Source: Phlebotomus papatasi
Taxonomy: Eukaryota; Arthropoda; Insecta; Diptera; Psychodidae
Reading direction: 5' to 3'
DNA length: 64,000 nt
NCBI RefSeq assembly: GCF_024763615.1
Contig: NC_077224.1
Coordinates: 66,598,712 to 66,662,711 of the forward strand
A model generated the notes under the pieces. That model did not search any database, was not told where the DNA came from, and saw only the letters and a list, made by a program, of their open reading frames with translations. Below, piece after piece: positions 37,551 to 51,037 of this stretch (positions are counted from its first letter, which is position 1; every line of letters begins with the position of its first letter). The translations under genes were made by a program, and so were the position numbers.

Positions 37551-38985
37551 TGCTATTAATACAATATCTGAGACTTACGAGTTACTTGCCCCTTGCGGTA
37601 AGAGTGAAATGTAAATAGAGGTTCTTCTTTTAATTAACAAAGCTATTTTCATTGCTTTAATATTGCTTGGTTTGCACAGAAATGTACTCCCATATTTCAT
37701 TCAATTCGCACCAGAACCTCATCTACGCTTAACACTGTAGGTTTTTTTCACTATATACAAACACCGCCTCATCGTCCCATATATCCATTATGTCTTTTTC
37801 TAAACTTGCACCATTTATCTTAGTTCCGCACTAAATTTAAATTGAATCTATTTTTTATCCAACATCGACAGACACAGTACTTTTGCGGAAGATAGAAAAT
37901 GACGCATTTCCACCCCTCATACCCTAACTTCTCTGGGGTACTTTTCCTTGTCTTTGACGAGGGTTTGAGGGGTGTGGTGAAAAACTTGCCAAGGAAGATT
38001 TTTCAATGAATCTTCCTTTCCACAGCGAAATACTCATGCCATTTGAATGATACTCTAAGAGTATTTTTTTTGCTGCTTTTTCTTTCTTTTTCATTCTCGC
38101 ACTCTTACTCTAAATGGAAATATAACATTGAAAAGAAATGAACGCAATCTTTTCACTGATTTTTTTTTCTCAAGTACTTTTCTTCAATATTACTTCCACC
38201 ACTTTCACCACTTCCACCCCTGTCACATCGCCAGAAAAACGATTTTTATAGAAGTTTCTGTCGTTGTGGATGCCATCGCAATAAGATAATTCATCAAAAT
38301 AAATTTTTGGAAAGAACTGAAAATGGTGTGGAAATTTTCGATACCACCACTAATGGAAAAAACATTCAATGCATAAGTGTGTATAAATTTCCGAGCTTGA
38401 CAAGCAAGAACTTGTGAAAATAGCTACATGGGTAAAATATACTATCTAAGTATATACATAAATTTGTATACTTTCTTCTAGGAAAATAACGCGGTGATAA
38501 AATGAGAATTATTCCCTATTAATTCCTACGGAAATACATACTCTTCTTCTCGCCTGAGATATTTATAGCCCGGGAGTTTGGTTTCTAGACAACAGTTTTA
38601 TCAGCTCCCAGAAGAAAAATTATCCTTCTGTTTCAGTAAAAATTAAATCATATAACAAAAGAGTTAAATTATTTGAATGATTGAAATTTATCTTAGATTT
38701 AAAATAAATTATTGATTAAATCTTTTTGAAAATATGTGTCTTTTTCCATCTTTGTCTTTGTTCCCACTTTTCCTGTCCTACTTAATTTCCTAAAATTATA
38801 TTGTAAATAATCCTAAGCAGTAAAATAACTGAACTTTAAGATTAATCAGAGCAGAAGAGTAATTAACAACAATTACGATGTAAGTCGCAAAGTTTGTAAA
38901 ACGGAGAGGTTGTTTTTTCTTTACCAATAAACTACAAAAGAACTTAAAATCAACTTTTATATATACCGTTTTGTTATAAATCTTA
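37551..38985. other. No gene seen
   Basis: AT-rich with T-rich tracts (about 38060-38220). No coding or repeat signal. Confidence 0.4.
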
Positions 38986-39117
38986 TGCCCTAGACACACT
39001 TACGACTTAAACCGAGAGACGACTTAGTGGAAAAAGATGGAAATGAAGTCTAACCATTATTTCGAATATAAATACGCTAAGCTGTCTCTTGGCTAATCCT
39101 CAGGTATGTCAAGGCCC
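38986..39117 (-). mobile_element. TTA-flanked MITE F, copy 1
   Basis: About 40-bp imperfect TIRs (TGCCCTAGACACACTTACGA at the left; GGGCCTTGACATACCTGAGG read inward from the right) with inner CCGAGAGACGACTTA arms. TTA flanks at 38983-38985 and 39118-39120. The family is shared with 49199-49320. Confidence 0.75.
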
Positions 39118-39447
39118 TTACTAGCCTGCACGGTTCTACAATATGCTTCAGATACGATTGTAAAACTATTGTAATCTTCACTATTCAGTATGGAAAAAAT
39201 CATTTTTTTATGATTTTTTAAAAATAGAAAAAAGACGAAAAAATCTTCAGAAAATATCACTCCACTTTAACAGGTAGATTTAAAGGTTTTTCTAAGATTT
39301 TATAGAAATTATTGATAAATTTACAAGTTTAATTCTTAATTCTTAGACAAAGAAATCTTGAAGATTTAGGTTAATTAAATTAAAATTAAAGTTCTTTTAT
39401 AGTGAGTATGAAGATTATAATAACGTTTCATTATGATATCGATGATA

Positions 39448-39540
39448 TCAATTCAATTCAATTTATTGATAGCACACAAAATAGAGTGGTTCCCTCTTAT
39501 TCTTACAAATTTATGGTAGGTTAAATAAAGAAAAATAGTA
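39448..39540 (-). mobile_element. LINE 3' tail fragment
   Basis: On the minus strand GTGTGCTATCAATAAATTG runs into a (AATTG)n-type tail at 39447-39462, typical of non-LTR element 3' ends. The 5' limit is not defined. Confidence 0.4.
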
Positions 39541-42034
39541 ATAAAAAAATGAAAACAACGAAAAAGGAAAAAGAAAAATAGAAAAGAGCACATTAAAACT
39601 AAAGAGGAAAAAGTTGCCCATATCACTTGAAAATTTCAATATTTAAAAATTTCAAAAGTGCTCGTGACTGGTTGAAAATTAAAGAAAACTTAAAGAAATT
39701 TATCATTTTCATCCCAGCGAAGTTCAATATGTTTTAGCATTAAAAGATTAAACAAGTTTGACGCTTTTCAAAGGTTTTAATCCGAGAATACGAAAAAGCG
39801 TTTAAAGGCCAACACAAAAATATCAATAAATTAATAAATTGAAAAAAATGTAACACTCAGATACATATTTATCTCGAATTGTAGAATGTATATCATTTTT
39901 ATAAAATTTGCTCAAAGTTTAAAAATATTAACTTACAAGTTTAGCAACTGATTTAGATGGATAAAGAAGACCAGAGGTGCAGATTCAAAACCCATAAGCC
40001 AGTATCCTTCACCGTTTTATTCTACTATCTATTAACGTATGAACACAGAACAGATTCCTTTTCAATAACCGTCAGACTCTCAATATTACTAATACTATTT
40101 CTTGTATTTTTAATCAAGTGATCGTTAAAAAAAAGCAGAACAAACACTTCAAAAATAAAAAATAAGGTATTGAAAAATAAATATAAAAGAATATATATAT
40201 CTTAAGGGATCTCTTGGTGTAGTATAATTGGTGAGAACGTCATCTTTTGGCGGAGTGATCCTTGACACGACTCTTGGAGTCATGAAATCGAATATTTGCT
40301 TACTTAACCCTTTAAACCCCCAAATTTAATATAGAACATCAACTAGAAATATGTCTGACAGTGTTTCATGAAGACATGTGTGTTCATTATACGTAATATT
40401 TCGCTCGGAACATAGGGGTCAATTAATTTGAGGTCAAGAAAATATTAATAAAGAAAATGAAAAAATAAATAAAATAAAATTGCAAAACATATTCATTTTG
40501 GGATTCGAAAGAGTTATTTTAACTCTCAAAACAATTTTTTTAGCTCTTGAAACGATTTATTTTAACTCTTAAAACGAGTTGTTTTTAGTATTAAAAAGAG
40601 TTATTTACGCTCTTTTGACATGTAAATTTTAGGAAAAAAAAGTTAAGACAACTCTTTCGAATATTACACCTAAATAGAATTAAAATCAACTCTAAAATAA
40701 AGTTAATCGAAAGTCATAACGAAAAAGAGTTAATTCAACATCGATTCGAGTAAGATTTACTCGATTATTTTTCTGAGTGTAAGAAAAATCTACATGCGTA
40801 GTGCATAAGTCAATATTTAACAAATGCAACACATGCAAAATTTGATTTAAAATTTATTTTCCCTGCAGATAATTTATATTTTTAGAGCCACTATAAAGGG
40901 TCCTTATAAAATGAAGAATATTTAATAAAATCCAACCACTTCGAATGTAGGATATTTTAGAGATGGTAGTCATGCAGCATAAACGTGAGCAGATATTGCT
41001 CTTTAATGTTTGGCTTTTACACTTTATAGGTGACTTTTTCGTTTTACAAATTTACGATCGTCATCATTAGTGGCCATTCATGGTGAAACTACCTCAAATA
41101 TTGCAGAAACTTTATGGCACACCCGAATTGTTTTGCACCAAGAGCAACTCCTTCGCCCAAGTAGACTTAAACTTTATTTATATAGCAATGTCTCTGGTGG
41201 AAGTGCTTTCTTGTCAGAAAATTATGTGGGTGAGTATAGATAAATGCTACCAGACATTCGCAATAATTGAATGATTTTCCTAATATCGCCTTTTCTTATA
41301 ATTTGGTGTACATTGATACAAGTTGTGCAACTGATTCGCAAAAACTCTTGGAGAAGTCTTATTGGAAATATATAGTCCATATAGCGTGATATTGCGCTAA
41401 AACTGAAGGAAACTATAAGACACGAAGAGCTGTGGAAATAAAATTGTGTACTACTTGATACATGGTGTACAATCCATTGGAATTGGAAATAGATGAAAAA
41501 AAATGAGTTGAAATTGCTTTCACCTTCTTTCCATTTCTATCTTCTTATACCGTCAGATAATATCATTACAATATAATCCTATTTGGTGTCTCTCCCACCC
41601 TTGTTTCTTAAGTTGTCTTTTTTCGATTGAAACTTCCGTACATTGCTATTGATTGGAAACAATAAAGGAGACAATGTTGCACGTGGTATTCATAAGTTTT
41701 ACCTATTTCCTTGTTATAACAAAAGACGCTCTTTGTAGCGTAACTACGGTACATTTTACCAACAAAGTTACTATTGTCTGTAAGATACGAAAATAATTGC
41801 GACATAGAATTACGTTTCACCCGTTTCACCACTTCGATTCTATCGATTTGTCACGATTTTTAGGATATTACAAATTACATTTTGAGAAATTCATCTGATT
41901 AATTGAATTACTTTTCTTTGGAAACTTATAAATTTCCAACTAATATTCAATTTGTGCAAAGGTACTCTTTATCTGGGTAAATTTTCTTCTTTTCTGGGTA
42001 TTTATATCTAAAAACATACCCTGAAAACTTCATA
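39541..42034. other. No gene seen
   Basis: Besides the SINE2 head at 40.2 kb, 40495-40780 is rich in AACTCTTAAAACGAGTT-type words and ends TTTTTCTGAGTGTA, a possible MITE end without a partner. Confidence 0.4.
40210..40300 (+). mobile_element. SINE2-like tRNA head fragment
   Basis: GTAGTATAATTGGTGAGAAC resembles an A-box half. A degenerate B box follows (GGAGTCATGAAATCGAAT). No acceptor stem or intact T arm, so not a functional tRNA. Assignment to SINE2 is tentative. Confidence 0.35.
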
Positions 42035-42231
42035 GGGGAAAGCTTCGTAATAACTATTTTTTTCATATGATTCTCAATAAATGTGACTCCACGATATATT
42101 TTAAAATTTGGGCATTTTCTCCTAGTATTTAAGAAATGAGTGCGATGAGACAAATTTGTTGAGATACATAGGTAAAATTTAGTCAGTACGAAGCTTGGGA
42201 TCGTACGAAGCATGGGCTTAGCACTTTCCCC
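42035..42231. mobile_element. 197-bp TA-flanked MITE
   Basis: Ends GGGGAAAGCTTCGTA and TACGAAGCATGGGCTTAGCA followed by CTTTCCCC, TA on both sides. The ends resemble those of the 25712 element, so probably a related family. Confidence 0.65.
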
Positions 42232-42410
42232 TACCTAGTAAATTTTATAATAGGAAAATACAAACCCAGAAAGTATGTACCCTAAAATAACATAATCGAG
42301 ATTTTTCTTCCAAGATATTCTATATTTAAAAATGTTGTTACTTAAAAATTTTGCGCAACGAAATACATTTTCCCATTTTCAGAAACTTTTGGGATATATT
42401 ATAGGATATA

Positions 42411-42809
42411 AGGGAAGAGCACCAGTGATCGGTAGTGTTTCTCGGATCGTTAGATTATTACCAAATTGTTGAACCTATTCAAGTGAATTTTTAAAAATTA
42501 CTAGCTATTTTTTACCACTTATTTCTCACAAGAATGCAGTGCATTAGCTTAGATTTAATTTATAAAACCGATTTCCGTGAAATACCTGATTAAATTCGTG
42601 ACGATTCAAGGTACACAGTACATAGTAGCACTTACATCTATTTTTTATTAATTGTGAAAATTTAAAATTCAAATGCACAGATATAGTTATACGATACACT
42701 AATATACCGATTGGTACACACTAGAATACCAAATAGTATTTTGAGGCTTATATTTTCAATTTAATAACGAGTATGTCTCTTAACATTCCGATCCAGGGTG
42801 CTCTTCCCT
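42411..42809. mobile_element. 399-bp TA-flanked MITE
   Basis: TIRs AGGGAAGAGCACC and GGTGCTCTTCCCT with a second block GATCGG / CCGATC just inside, TA duplication. Confidence 0.8.
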
Positions 42810-43636
42810 TAGTCAGATTTAATTTTAGTCACTTGAAGATTATTATTTTTAGAAACTCATAGAATTAATTTTAGAACGCCGTGAAGGTAAATTTTATAAA
42901 ACTTGGCCCAATTTTAGTAACTATACGTCTAATTTTACTAACTTTCAGCATTGTTTTTCGAATATCATGGGGACTAATTTTAATAATTGGGCGGGTTATT
43001 TTAGAGATACAAAGTATTAAATAAATTTGCTTTATTTAAAACTTTTTCGGGGAATTTACTAAAATTCAGCAATTGAAATAACGCATATCTAACTTAAAAA
43101 AACGAAAAAGAATGCCAGAAAGATCCTAATTGGATAGAACGAAATTTAAATTCAATAAGTTATAAGAACTTAATTAATCATAAGCTATATCCTATAGGAG
43201 GTATCTTTAATACCGTTATGACATGGCCATTGAGCCCCTGATCAGTTGTTAATATTTTTCCAGGAAGACCGCAGAGATCTTTTTTCGAAAACAATATTAT
43301 GAATAAATAAAAAAAAATAGTTGTTAGAAGATATTTCGACCGCTCAGAATAACAAACGAACAACTCTGAGTAGGCAAATTTTCTGTATAACTTTGAAAAT
43401 AATTATCTTTGAAGTATATAATATTTACAGGGAAGGTGGAGTGTATAAAGAAGTATCCAAAAAGCGAATAAAACAAATTTTGTAAAAAATCGTGTTGTTC
43501 GACTTATATTCTGAGTAGTAAATTTTAGGTTAGAGGTGTAAGCTCATTTTGAAATGATTCTAAATTTGCGAATCTGAAAGTTTCAGTCTCTCGGCTCAGG
43601 TAGTAAGTCAGTCTAGAAGAGCATTAAAATGAGGTA

Positions 43637-43876
43637 GGGTCAAATGATCACATTTTTTGACAGGGAACCCCTATTGACACTTTTGTCAAAATATTGAAAT
43701 TTATTAATCGTATCTAATAAAATTTACAATTTCGATTCGATATGATGTTTTTTTCATTAACCTACATTTTCCGATAAGGATAGGTGTTTAAATTTCACAT
43801 TACAAATAGTACAGAGTAGGATGTCAATAGGTTCTGACACGGGTTCTTAAAGTGTTAATAGGTGTTCCTTTGACCC
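43637..43876 (+). mobile_element. GGGTCAAA MITE family C, full copy
   Basis: 240 bp, TA flanks, ends GGGTCAAATG and CTTTGACCC, with inner inverted blocks GGGAACCCCTATTGACACTT and AAAGTGTTAATAGGTGTTCC. Confidence 0.75.
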
Positions 43877-46254
43877 TAATACGGAATCATTTCCCGAAGA
43901 TTAAACTTTGATGCAAAGTTTAACATATAGAAATATATTTTTAATTAAATTAAATAGAATTTTACTGAAAAGAGATACCAAAATTTACATGAGAACTTTT
44001 CAAAAACTTCAAAACTTTAAAGAAGCTTCTGTCCATCAACATTACAGTACCTTGTAAAGAAATGTATAAAACACTGACTGAACTTACGTAAAATATATAC
44101 ATGCAAAACTTATAATTTTTCTTAAGACGTTGAAGATGCAATTATAGTATTCTAGACTTAATTTAATTAAGTAAGATATTGAAGAGGTGAATGTATAATT
44201 GAATTTGTAAATTTTTCATTAAAACTCTACGAGAAGAAGCAAGATTAGAATGTTTGAAATAGAAATAGAGAAAAACCAACAGAATATTTTCCCTGAAAAT
44301 GAAATGCAAATACCAGTGGTTGTGTTTTGACAAATATGCGAATGTTTTACAATATCAATTAAGCTGAGTAGAGAATTTTGGCTACATGTGCATTGAAAAA
44401 ATATATCTTCTGTAAAAATCATAGGAATTCTGTAGAATTTCTTGTATGTGGTTGGGAGAAAGTTTGTGTCATGCAAAAACAAAATCATTGAAATATTTGC
44501 ACACTTTACTAAAAAAAAAAATGAATGCGGAATGTTGTCGAGATATCGAGGATTTATCATCAGTGCACCTGTAAAATTAATTAAATTTTAGACAATTCGA
44601 AAAACGAAATGCTATATTTTTCACCGCTCTTAGTATCATACGTTCCAAATGCCAAATTTTCAGTGGAAAAACATTTTTGGTCAGCAAGTTAGTTATACTT
44701 TGGTATGTAGAAAATTAAAATTCGTCAGTCAACAATTCAAATCAATTTTGGTTAAGTTAAAAAAAACTATTAGGGTCAATAAAAATTAAAATGGTTCATA
44801 ACTTCTAAATTTTCCCAATTTAATTTATTACTCAAGGCTTTAATGTAAGATTCAAGGGATAAACAGTCGTATTAATCACGATTGTGGTGTACACAGGATG
44901 AAAGGCCTATTCAGCAAATGGTTAAAGGGGTCCACGAAAACCAAGAACAAAATTGTGAACGGGAAGGCGCTACATCTTGTCTAATTAGCATACACACTAT
45001 AGAAGCAATTTTCGTAAAAAAAATTCCATTTTAAAAAATATTTGACGTTTGTGCGTACAATGACAGGAAAAATTTACTTAAAAAAAGAACATTTGAAAAA
45101 AAATTCACGTGTGTAGAGCTTTTAATGCACAATATGAGGTGCCCATCAGTCAGGATTGATAAGATGATCTATTTATTGTCAAGAATGTAGCCAGGGTTTT
45201 AGTAAGGGGGGACTAAATTAAAGGATTATTCCCAAAAGAAATCGTTTTTTGAGCACAAATAATAAGAGAAAGAGTTTTCTCGAAATTGCAAGAAGATCCA
45301 ATTTCTTTTTTTTTTAATTTGAGCCTAATTCGAAATCAATAAAATACTTATTAGGATCTTTAGGAAAAAGTAATCAACTTATGAACTATTATTCCGGTAA
45401 TTCTGTTTGTTTTTATTCCATTTCAGTAAAGATTTCGACGGATTTATACAAGGGCTAAAAAAAGCTTCTCGTGGGTTTGAGTAGTTTTTTATTGGAGGAA
45501 ATTGCAATAGGCTTTAGAATTATGTCCCAAAACGATGTTCTTAGACTAAAAAGACTTTACGCAGTTGAAGAAAAATACCATAAATCTTATTTTGATTTTG
45601 ATAAAATTAAGTAATTCATATAGTTTATTAACACTTTCCACTGGTTTTTGAAAATTAAGTATTATATTTTTCGTTTTAACGAAACGGGATCAAAAGATGC
45701 ATTAGTTTTTATTTTAAACTTCCTTAGAAAGACTTCAACAAGCTTTCTGTTTAATAACTCTTTTAATCTATTTTCGAATCGTTAATCATGATTTCAAATT
45801 ATTTGCAAAGCCGAGCACACTTCTATAATAGAAAATCACTGAAATTTTTAAAATATTTCTAAATGGGCTTATCTTGGGTTATATTTTAGACAAATAAAAA
45901 ATGTTCTATAAAAAAAAGTAATTTAAATGCGATCTGTCGGCGGATTTCATAACTGAAAGCTTAGATTTAGATTTATATTTAGAGAAACTTAAAAACTTTG
46001 TAAAAGTTTCTTTAAGAAAATCAATTCTAACAATATTCTGGAATCTTTTTCTAGACTAGAGTTTGATTTTGAGAACTTTAGCTTCTCCAAACTCTCTTCC
46101 AAGATTCTCTTCCCAAGTTTCGTCTGAATTGCCTTTTTGTTACCCCCTATGTTCGCCACTGCTCGGAAACACGATCTGATTTGATCACTTTTTGTTAAAG
46201 AAGGAATAACATTAAATTTTTAAACAATTCTCCAGAAAAGCTATGCATGCCATT
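43877..46254. other. No gene seen
   Basis: The 113-codon minus frame at 44219-44560 has no recognisable domain. A probable MITE lies at 44987. Confidence 0.4.
44987..45121. mobile_element. Probable 135-bp MITE
   Basis: Ends AGCATACACACTATAGAAGC and CACGTGTGTAGAGCT are inverted. The ends recall the 110-bp TTA-flanked MITE, but no clean duplication is seen. Confidence 0.4.
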
Positions 46255-46455
46255 TTGATTAGGCGTCGACCTTGAGGCAGACTTAGGATAAGGTGACTGA
46301 ATTAAATTCCAGAATCTTTCTTTGGAACGCCTTGGGATTTAACCCGAACAGCTTCTTAAAGTGGTGGAGGATCGACAAGCGTGGGCTGCTAATTTAGATG
46401 TCATTGTTCAACGACTCCAATAAGGATAAACGGTTGAAAATGATGATGATTAAAA
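46255..46455 (+). pseudogene. LINE 3'-end remnant
   Basis: The forward frame reads LERLGI, stop, PEQLLKVVEDRQAWAANLDV, IVQRLQ, then stops and a TGATGATGATT tail. A VEDRQAW-type ending just before a TGATG-rich tail resembles the 3' end of RTE- or Loa-type LINEs. Short and broken. Confidence 0.4.
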
Positions 46456-46546
46456 CAATTTCGATCACAATTACGAAAAATTAATTTAATTTAATATCAA
46501 CCGACCTAGTGATAGAAACTCTGGGAATATTTTATTGATTTGACTA

Positions 46547-46745
46547 CCGTAAATGCGGGTGACTTTGACACCCTTCTGTTCGTAAACTTTTCTTTAATTC
46601 TAATATTTAAGAACAGTTCTCACTGATCAGACATGGTAGATCGGATCGGTAAAGACCATCCTTATAAGTTGTAGAAATAAAGAAAAGTTTACGAACAGGA
46701 GGGTGTAAAAGTTACCCGCAGGAGACAAAATCACTCGCGCTTACG
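46547..46745. mobile_element. 199-bp TA-flanked MITE with long TIRs
   Basis: Ends CCGTAAATGCGGGTGACTTT and, near the right end, AAAGTTACCCGC plus CGCTTACGG. The second inner arm TGTTCGTAAACTTTTCTTTA pairs with TAAAGAAAAGTTTACGAACA. Confidence 0.78.
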
Positions 46746-48903
46746 GTACCGATAATCCCTTTAAACCTAATTTGAAAATTGTTTAAAGACTCTGATAACT
46801 TATCCACAACTGGTTAAAATAAATTAATAAAATTGAATCATACTTGATCCTATTCAAAAGGATGGATCATGTTTGATCCTTTGAAAGGATAACTAGTGTC
46901 TCTTGAAATTTTGTATGTACATTTATCAAGATATATTACGTTTTATCGCAAATTTATTACTCTTATTATATTTGTCTCATCTGAGCGAACACCAAAGATG
47001 ACTTTTTTATTGCTTCATTCGTTTATTCCGGAGTTAAATAAGTGTCAAAACGATCAAAACAGGGATACTTTCAAAGGATCTCCGGTGATCTTTTCATTTC
47101 CATCAGTGTCACTAAACCGTTGTCTTTTCTTAATAAATTTACGAGACCTCACCAGAGGGTTGATAAAGGGTTAGTGAGTTAATCGTGAACGGAGGATCAG
47201 CTGAACGCGTCGATTAGTTTCTATGATCGGCTGATTAGCACCTAAATTAAGCCATGAAGGGCAAACGTGTTTACCTTTTAGACTCATAGTCAAGAATATC
47301 ACCTATTATAAATTAATATTATGCAATCACTGATTTTTCTCAATTAATAAGGAAGGAACACAATAAATTCGTATTTAAAGATGGAAAAAACGTAGATTAG
47401 TTTTATTGTCAAAGAAAATTTTTGTCCAGTAAGTGACAGTGGAAAATTTGATTGTATGATGCAATAGATGTAAAAATTTAGTTCTCAGCTTTTGAGAAAC
47501 TTTGAATGCGAATTGTCAAATTGATCTAGATGTTCTTAAATGTAATTTTCTCTTGTTTGAAAATCTGCATTATATATAATAATAATATACATGACATTGC
47601 ATAATGTGAAGGAAGAATAGGACTTTATGGTGCAATATAGCTAACTTTCTGGTGAGTGATAGTGAGCAGAAAATAATAAAATGAAGATAAGTTTAAATAT
47701 CTTTGAATACATATACCATAGTGGCATATATTCTATTCATTTTCTCGTCAAATTCTCTTCCGCAGACCAAAAGACTCTTCCTCGCCTTGCTTCGACCCTC
47801 GCCCTCCAGACACTAAATAGTATACGAGTCTAAAATTTTATATGCTACATAAACATACAATATGTCTGAAAGTGCAAATAGAGTGGCAGCAACGTGAATT
47901 TAAGTTTTAATTAAAATTCACCGATAGAGAGTTTGGTGCAGTACAATACATCATTCTGTCATGAATATATACTGGAAGACTTATGGATTCAGACAACACT
48001 ACTCTATCCATCTCTCGTTCACAAAACGAGATTTATTCCTGTAAAATAGACTATAATACGATTTATTCCCATTCTCAAGTGTTATAAAATACACAAGAAT
48101 ATCAGTTGAACCATTTTGTATTTTAGGTGCCAAAGGAAATCTCTTACCATTCTGACGGTGAACATGATATTCGATGTGCACTTCAACTGAAGCAAATACC
48201 CCTTCAACCCCGTAATACCTTTGAACACCATTTCATGCCAATTATTTTTCTCATCTTTTCACTCTACATAACGGGAAAGTTATCCATCGGATTTATTTCT
48301 AAAAGTATACCACACTTATGCACGTTTTTTTTGAATGTCACAAAAATTTACAGCTTTATCAGAAAGATTTACAATTTGATGATTTTTCAAACTATTCGAA
48401 TATAAATGTTGGGCCATTCAATACTCTATGGATTCAAATTGATTTATGAATTTTTTTAAAGACCTTTCCAAAATTAAAAATTGCAATTTTCGCTACTTTC
48501 ACTTCATATTTTAACATTTGTAAAAGAAAATGTAATAATAGTTTTCAAAATATAACACGAAAAAAATCTGATCCTATACAGGGAAAGTAACACTATGGTG
48601 AAAATAAAAGGGTCGCCATGGATCCTTAAATAAAATCGATTTTTTTTTATCAACTACTTCACCGATTCTTTACCGATCAAGACCAGTGCAGAGGATTTGA
48701 CAGTATTAAGGGCATGAAAAAAGCCTAAATTTCAGCCGATCGGTTGAAGAAAGGCACTCTAGATCTAGAGTATTTTAAATTTGACCTTAGAAAATTCGAT
48801 GTCGTAAAGTTTTTCGGTCATGGACACGAAAAATTTGTTTTGACTACTTTCTAAACACGGAAAAATACACATCGGAAACATCGGAAAAACACCTCATACC
48901 GAC
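46746..48903. other. No gene seen
   Basis: Only chance frames (92 codons at 46896 and 48127). No TIR pair recognised. Confidence 0.4.
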
Positions 48904-49740
48904 GAGTAATTTAAGTAGTATCAATTCCGGTAAACGTCGGAGGACGGGGTAGCTAAAAAAATACTATTTTTCCCAAAGCTTTCAACTTAGGCTCCAAGCC
49001 TTGTGAGCCTTGTGAGGCTACTCACAAAAAACCCATTGGAATTCACAAGAAAGGCATAACAGAGTATAAATCGTAAACAAAATATAAGAATAGTGCTTCA
49101 TATCAGGTCCCGGTCAAAATTCCGAAAGCCAAAATCCCGAAATCCAAGATCCCGAATGGGCCAAAGTCCCGAATTCTTAAAAGTGTGAGGGCCTGGACAG
49201 ACCTGAGGATTAGCCGAGAGACGGCTTAGCGTAATTATATTCGAAATAATGATTAAACCACATTTCCATCATTTTCCAATAAGTCGTCTCTCGGCTTAAG
49301 TCGTAAGTGTGTCTAGGGCATAATAGCTGCTCCCAGGATTGCACCTGCGCTTTCTGGAGGCAAAGGGAAATCTTCTGTGTCTTAGAAAATTATTCTAAAC
49401 ATTTTCCCACTTATAATTTAATCCCTTTCAGGATTTTGAACATTCGGGATTTTGGCTTTCGGGATTTTGGCTTTTGGAATTTTGGCCTTTTGGGGATTTT
49501 GGCGTTCGGGATTTTGGCTTTCGGGATTGTGACTTTCGGTATTTTGGCTGCCACCGCTTCATATCCTATACTCTGTCAGCCAATGAGACCTTATGATTAA
49601 GCAAGAAAAGAACAGATTTGCCACTGAGGAAGGCTTGGAGCCTGAACTGAAAGCTTTGAGAAAAACCGATTTTTCTTAGCTATCTCATCCTCCAAAGGCT
49701 AGCGGATTTGATAATACTAATTACCGTTTAGGCTTCAGGC
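48904..49740. repeat. Long inverted repeat with degenerate TCCCGAA arms
   Basis: The left arm (about 48904-49180) and right arm (about 49430-49740) pair through AAAGCTTTCAACTTAGGCTC / GAGCCTGAACTGAAAGCTTT and ACAGAGTAT / ATACTCTGT. They end in AAAATCCCGAAAGCC-type tandem words facing GGCTTTCGGGATTTT words. MITE F sits between them. Confidence 0.65.
49199..49320 (+). mobile_element. MITE F, copy 2, nested
   Basis: Inverse orientation of the 38.99-kb copy: GGGCCTGGACAGACCTGAGG at the left and TAAGTCGTAAGTGTGTCTAG near the right end. Flanks are TGA and TAA, an imperfect TWA-type duplication. It sits between the arms of the long inverted repeat at 48904-49740. Confidence 0.72.
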
Positions 49741-50984
49741 CAACGATAACTTGAAAAAAGCGGATTGTAAAGTTGCCGCCCTCTTATTGAGTTCAAGTGG
49801 ATCGAGTGGATCGAGTACTTGGAAGATATAGTTAATTTAATTAAGTTAGAAACTTTAACTCTTATTATCTTGGGTCAAATATCTGGAGTCGTTAAAAGAG
49901 CCTGAGAATCCTAACAAATTTTACACAGTTTCAACTCCTTGTGGAGGTTTACCTTATCAGTTATAAACCGATAATTAATTATATTCAAAGCATTCAAAGG
50001 TCACTTGCGCCAATCGTGAGCTATCTTATAAGTCTTTTTGAGTTATCTAATCAATCAGTTTAATTTACTTTTGAACCGATAAAACATTTTCTTGCAAAGT
50101 GTAAACTTATTTGTTCAAGTTCCAATATCATTTTGGACTAGAAAATCTGAGATTATAAAGATTTTCTATTAATAATTTAGATTTATTCTTTCCCCACGAA
50201 CTTTTATTCTACTGAATTCTATAAGAAAGTTTAAATTTTAGCACAACTACTATCAGATATTCTAAAAGCTCGTCTTCATACGTGATTATTCATGCATACA
50301 CGAAAGTTTCAAAAATAATTTCTTATTTAGAACTATGCGTTACACCTGCACTTCATGAGATACTCAATAATTTAACGTACTTTAATCAAAATACTAAAAG
50401 GCACACAAAAGTTGATAAACTCACTGTGTAACTAACTCTTGGATCTCTTGAATATTATTCCAAAGTAAATTACCATCTCAGTTATTTGAAAATCTTTAAG
50501 CTATAAATCTTCAAATCGTCCCTTTGAAGATGGTTCATGAATTTCTATAGCATTTAAGTCAAAAACGATAAACTTCACAATAGGTTGTAATGGAAATGTC
50601 AAACAAATTTGAATTTGTCTCGAAAGCAGAATATTGAATGACAATTCCTAAATTCCAAGAATTGCATAATGATAAGCAATACTATGAATATTTCGGATTT
50701 GATGGAACTGTTTGGCAATCCCAAAATGTCTTTGACCTATGATCTAGAAAACACTTTCTGTCACTTCAAATGTTAATTTAGCTCTGGATTGATCGTAAGA
50801 AAAATCTCTCAACACCAAAGAAAGATATTGATGTTTCGCTCAAGTGATTTCTTGGTACACTTGCCACATCAATTTACCTTCAATTCCAATTTGTCACAGT
50901 TGTACTCCAGTGATTGGATGTTTTTGGTGAAGCCCAATGAAAGTGGAAAGGAAAAAAGAACGTGATCAGAGTTTCTGGACTTTT
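49741..50984. other. Downstream flank of the His-rich gene
   Basis: AT-rich sequence without frames above 60 codons or recognisable repeats. Confidence 0.5.
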
Positions 50985-50990
50985 TTTATT
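50985..50990 (-). terminator. Poly(A) signal AATAAA of the His-rich gene
   Basis: AATAAA on the minus strand about 48 nt past the TAA stop at 51040-51038, followed by an A-rich stretch and a T-rich tract. It gives a short 3' UTR. Confidence 0.6.
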
Positions 50991-51037
50991 CTTTCGTCTA
51001 ACATTGATATTAATTGTCCTATGAGCCACTGCAGTGT

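Noticed and set aside
40304..40426. Possible second piggyBac-like MITE (TTAACCCTTTAAACCCC to AGGGGTCAATTAA)
   Set aside because: TTAA occurs at both ends but the inner bases do not match as TIRs.
44219..44560. 113-codon minus-strand frame
   Set aside because: No recognisable motif; AT-rich chance frame.
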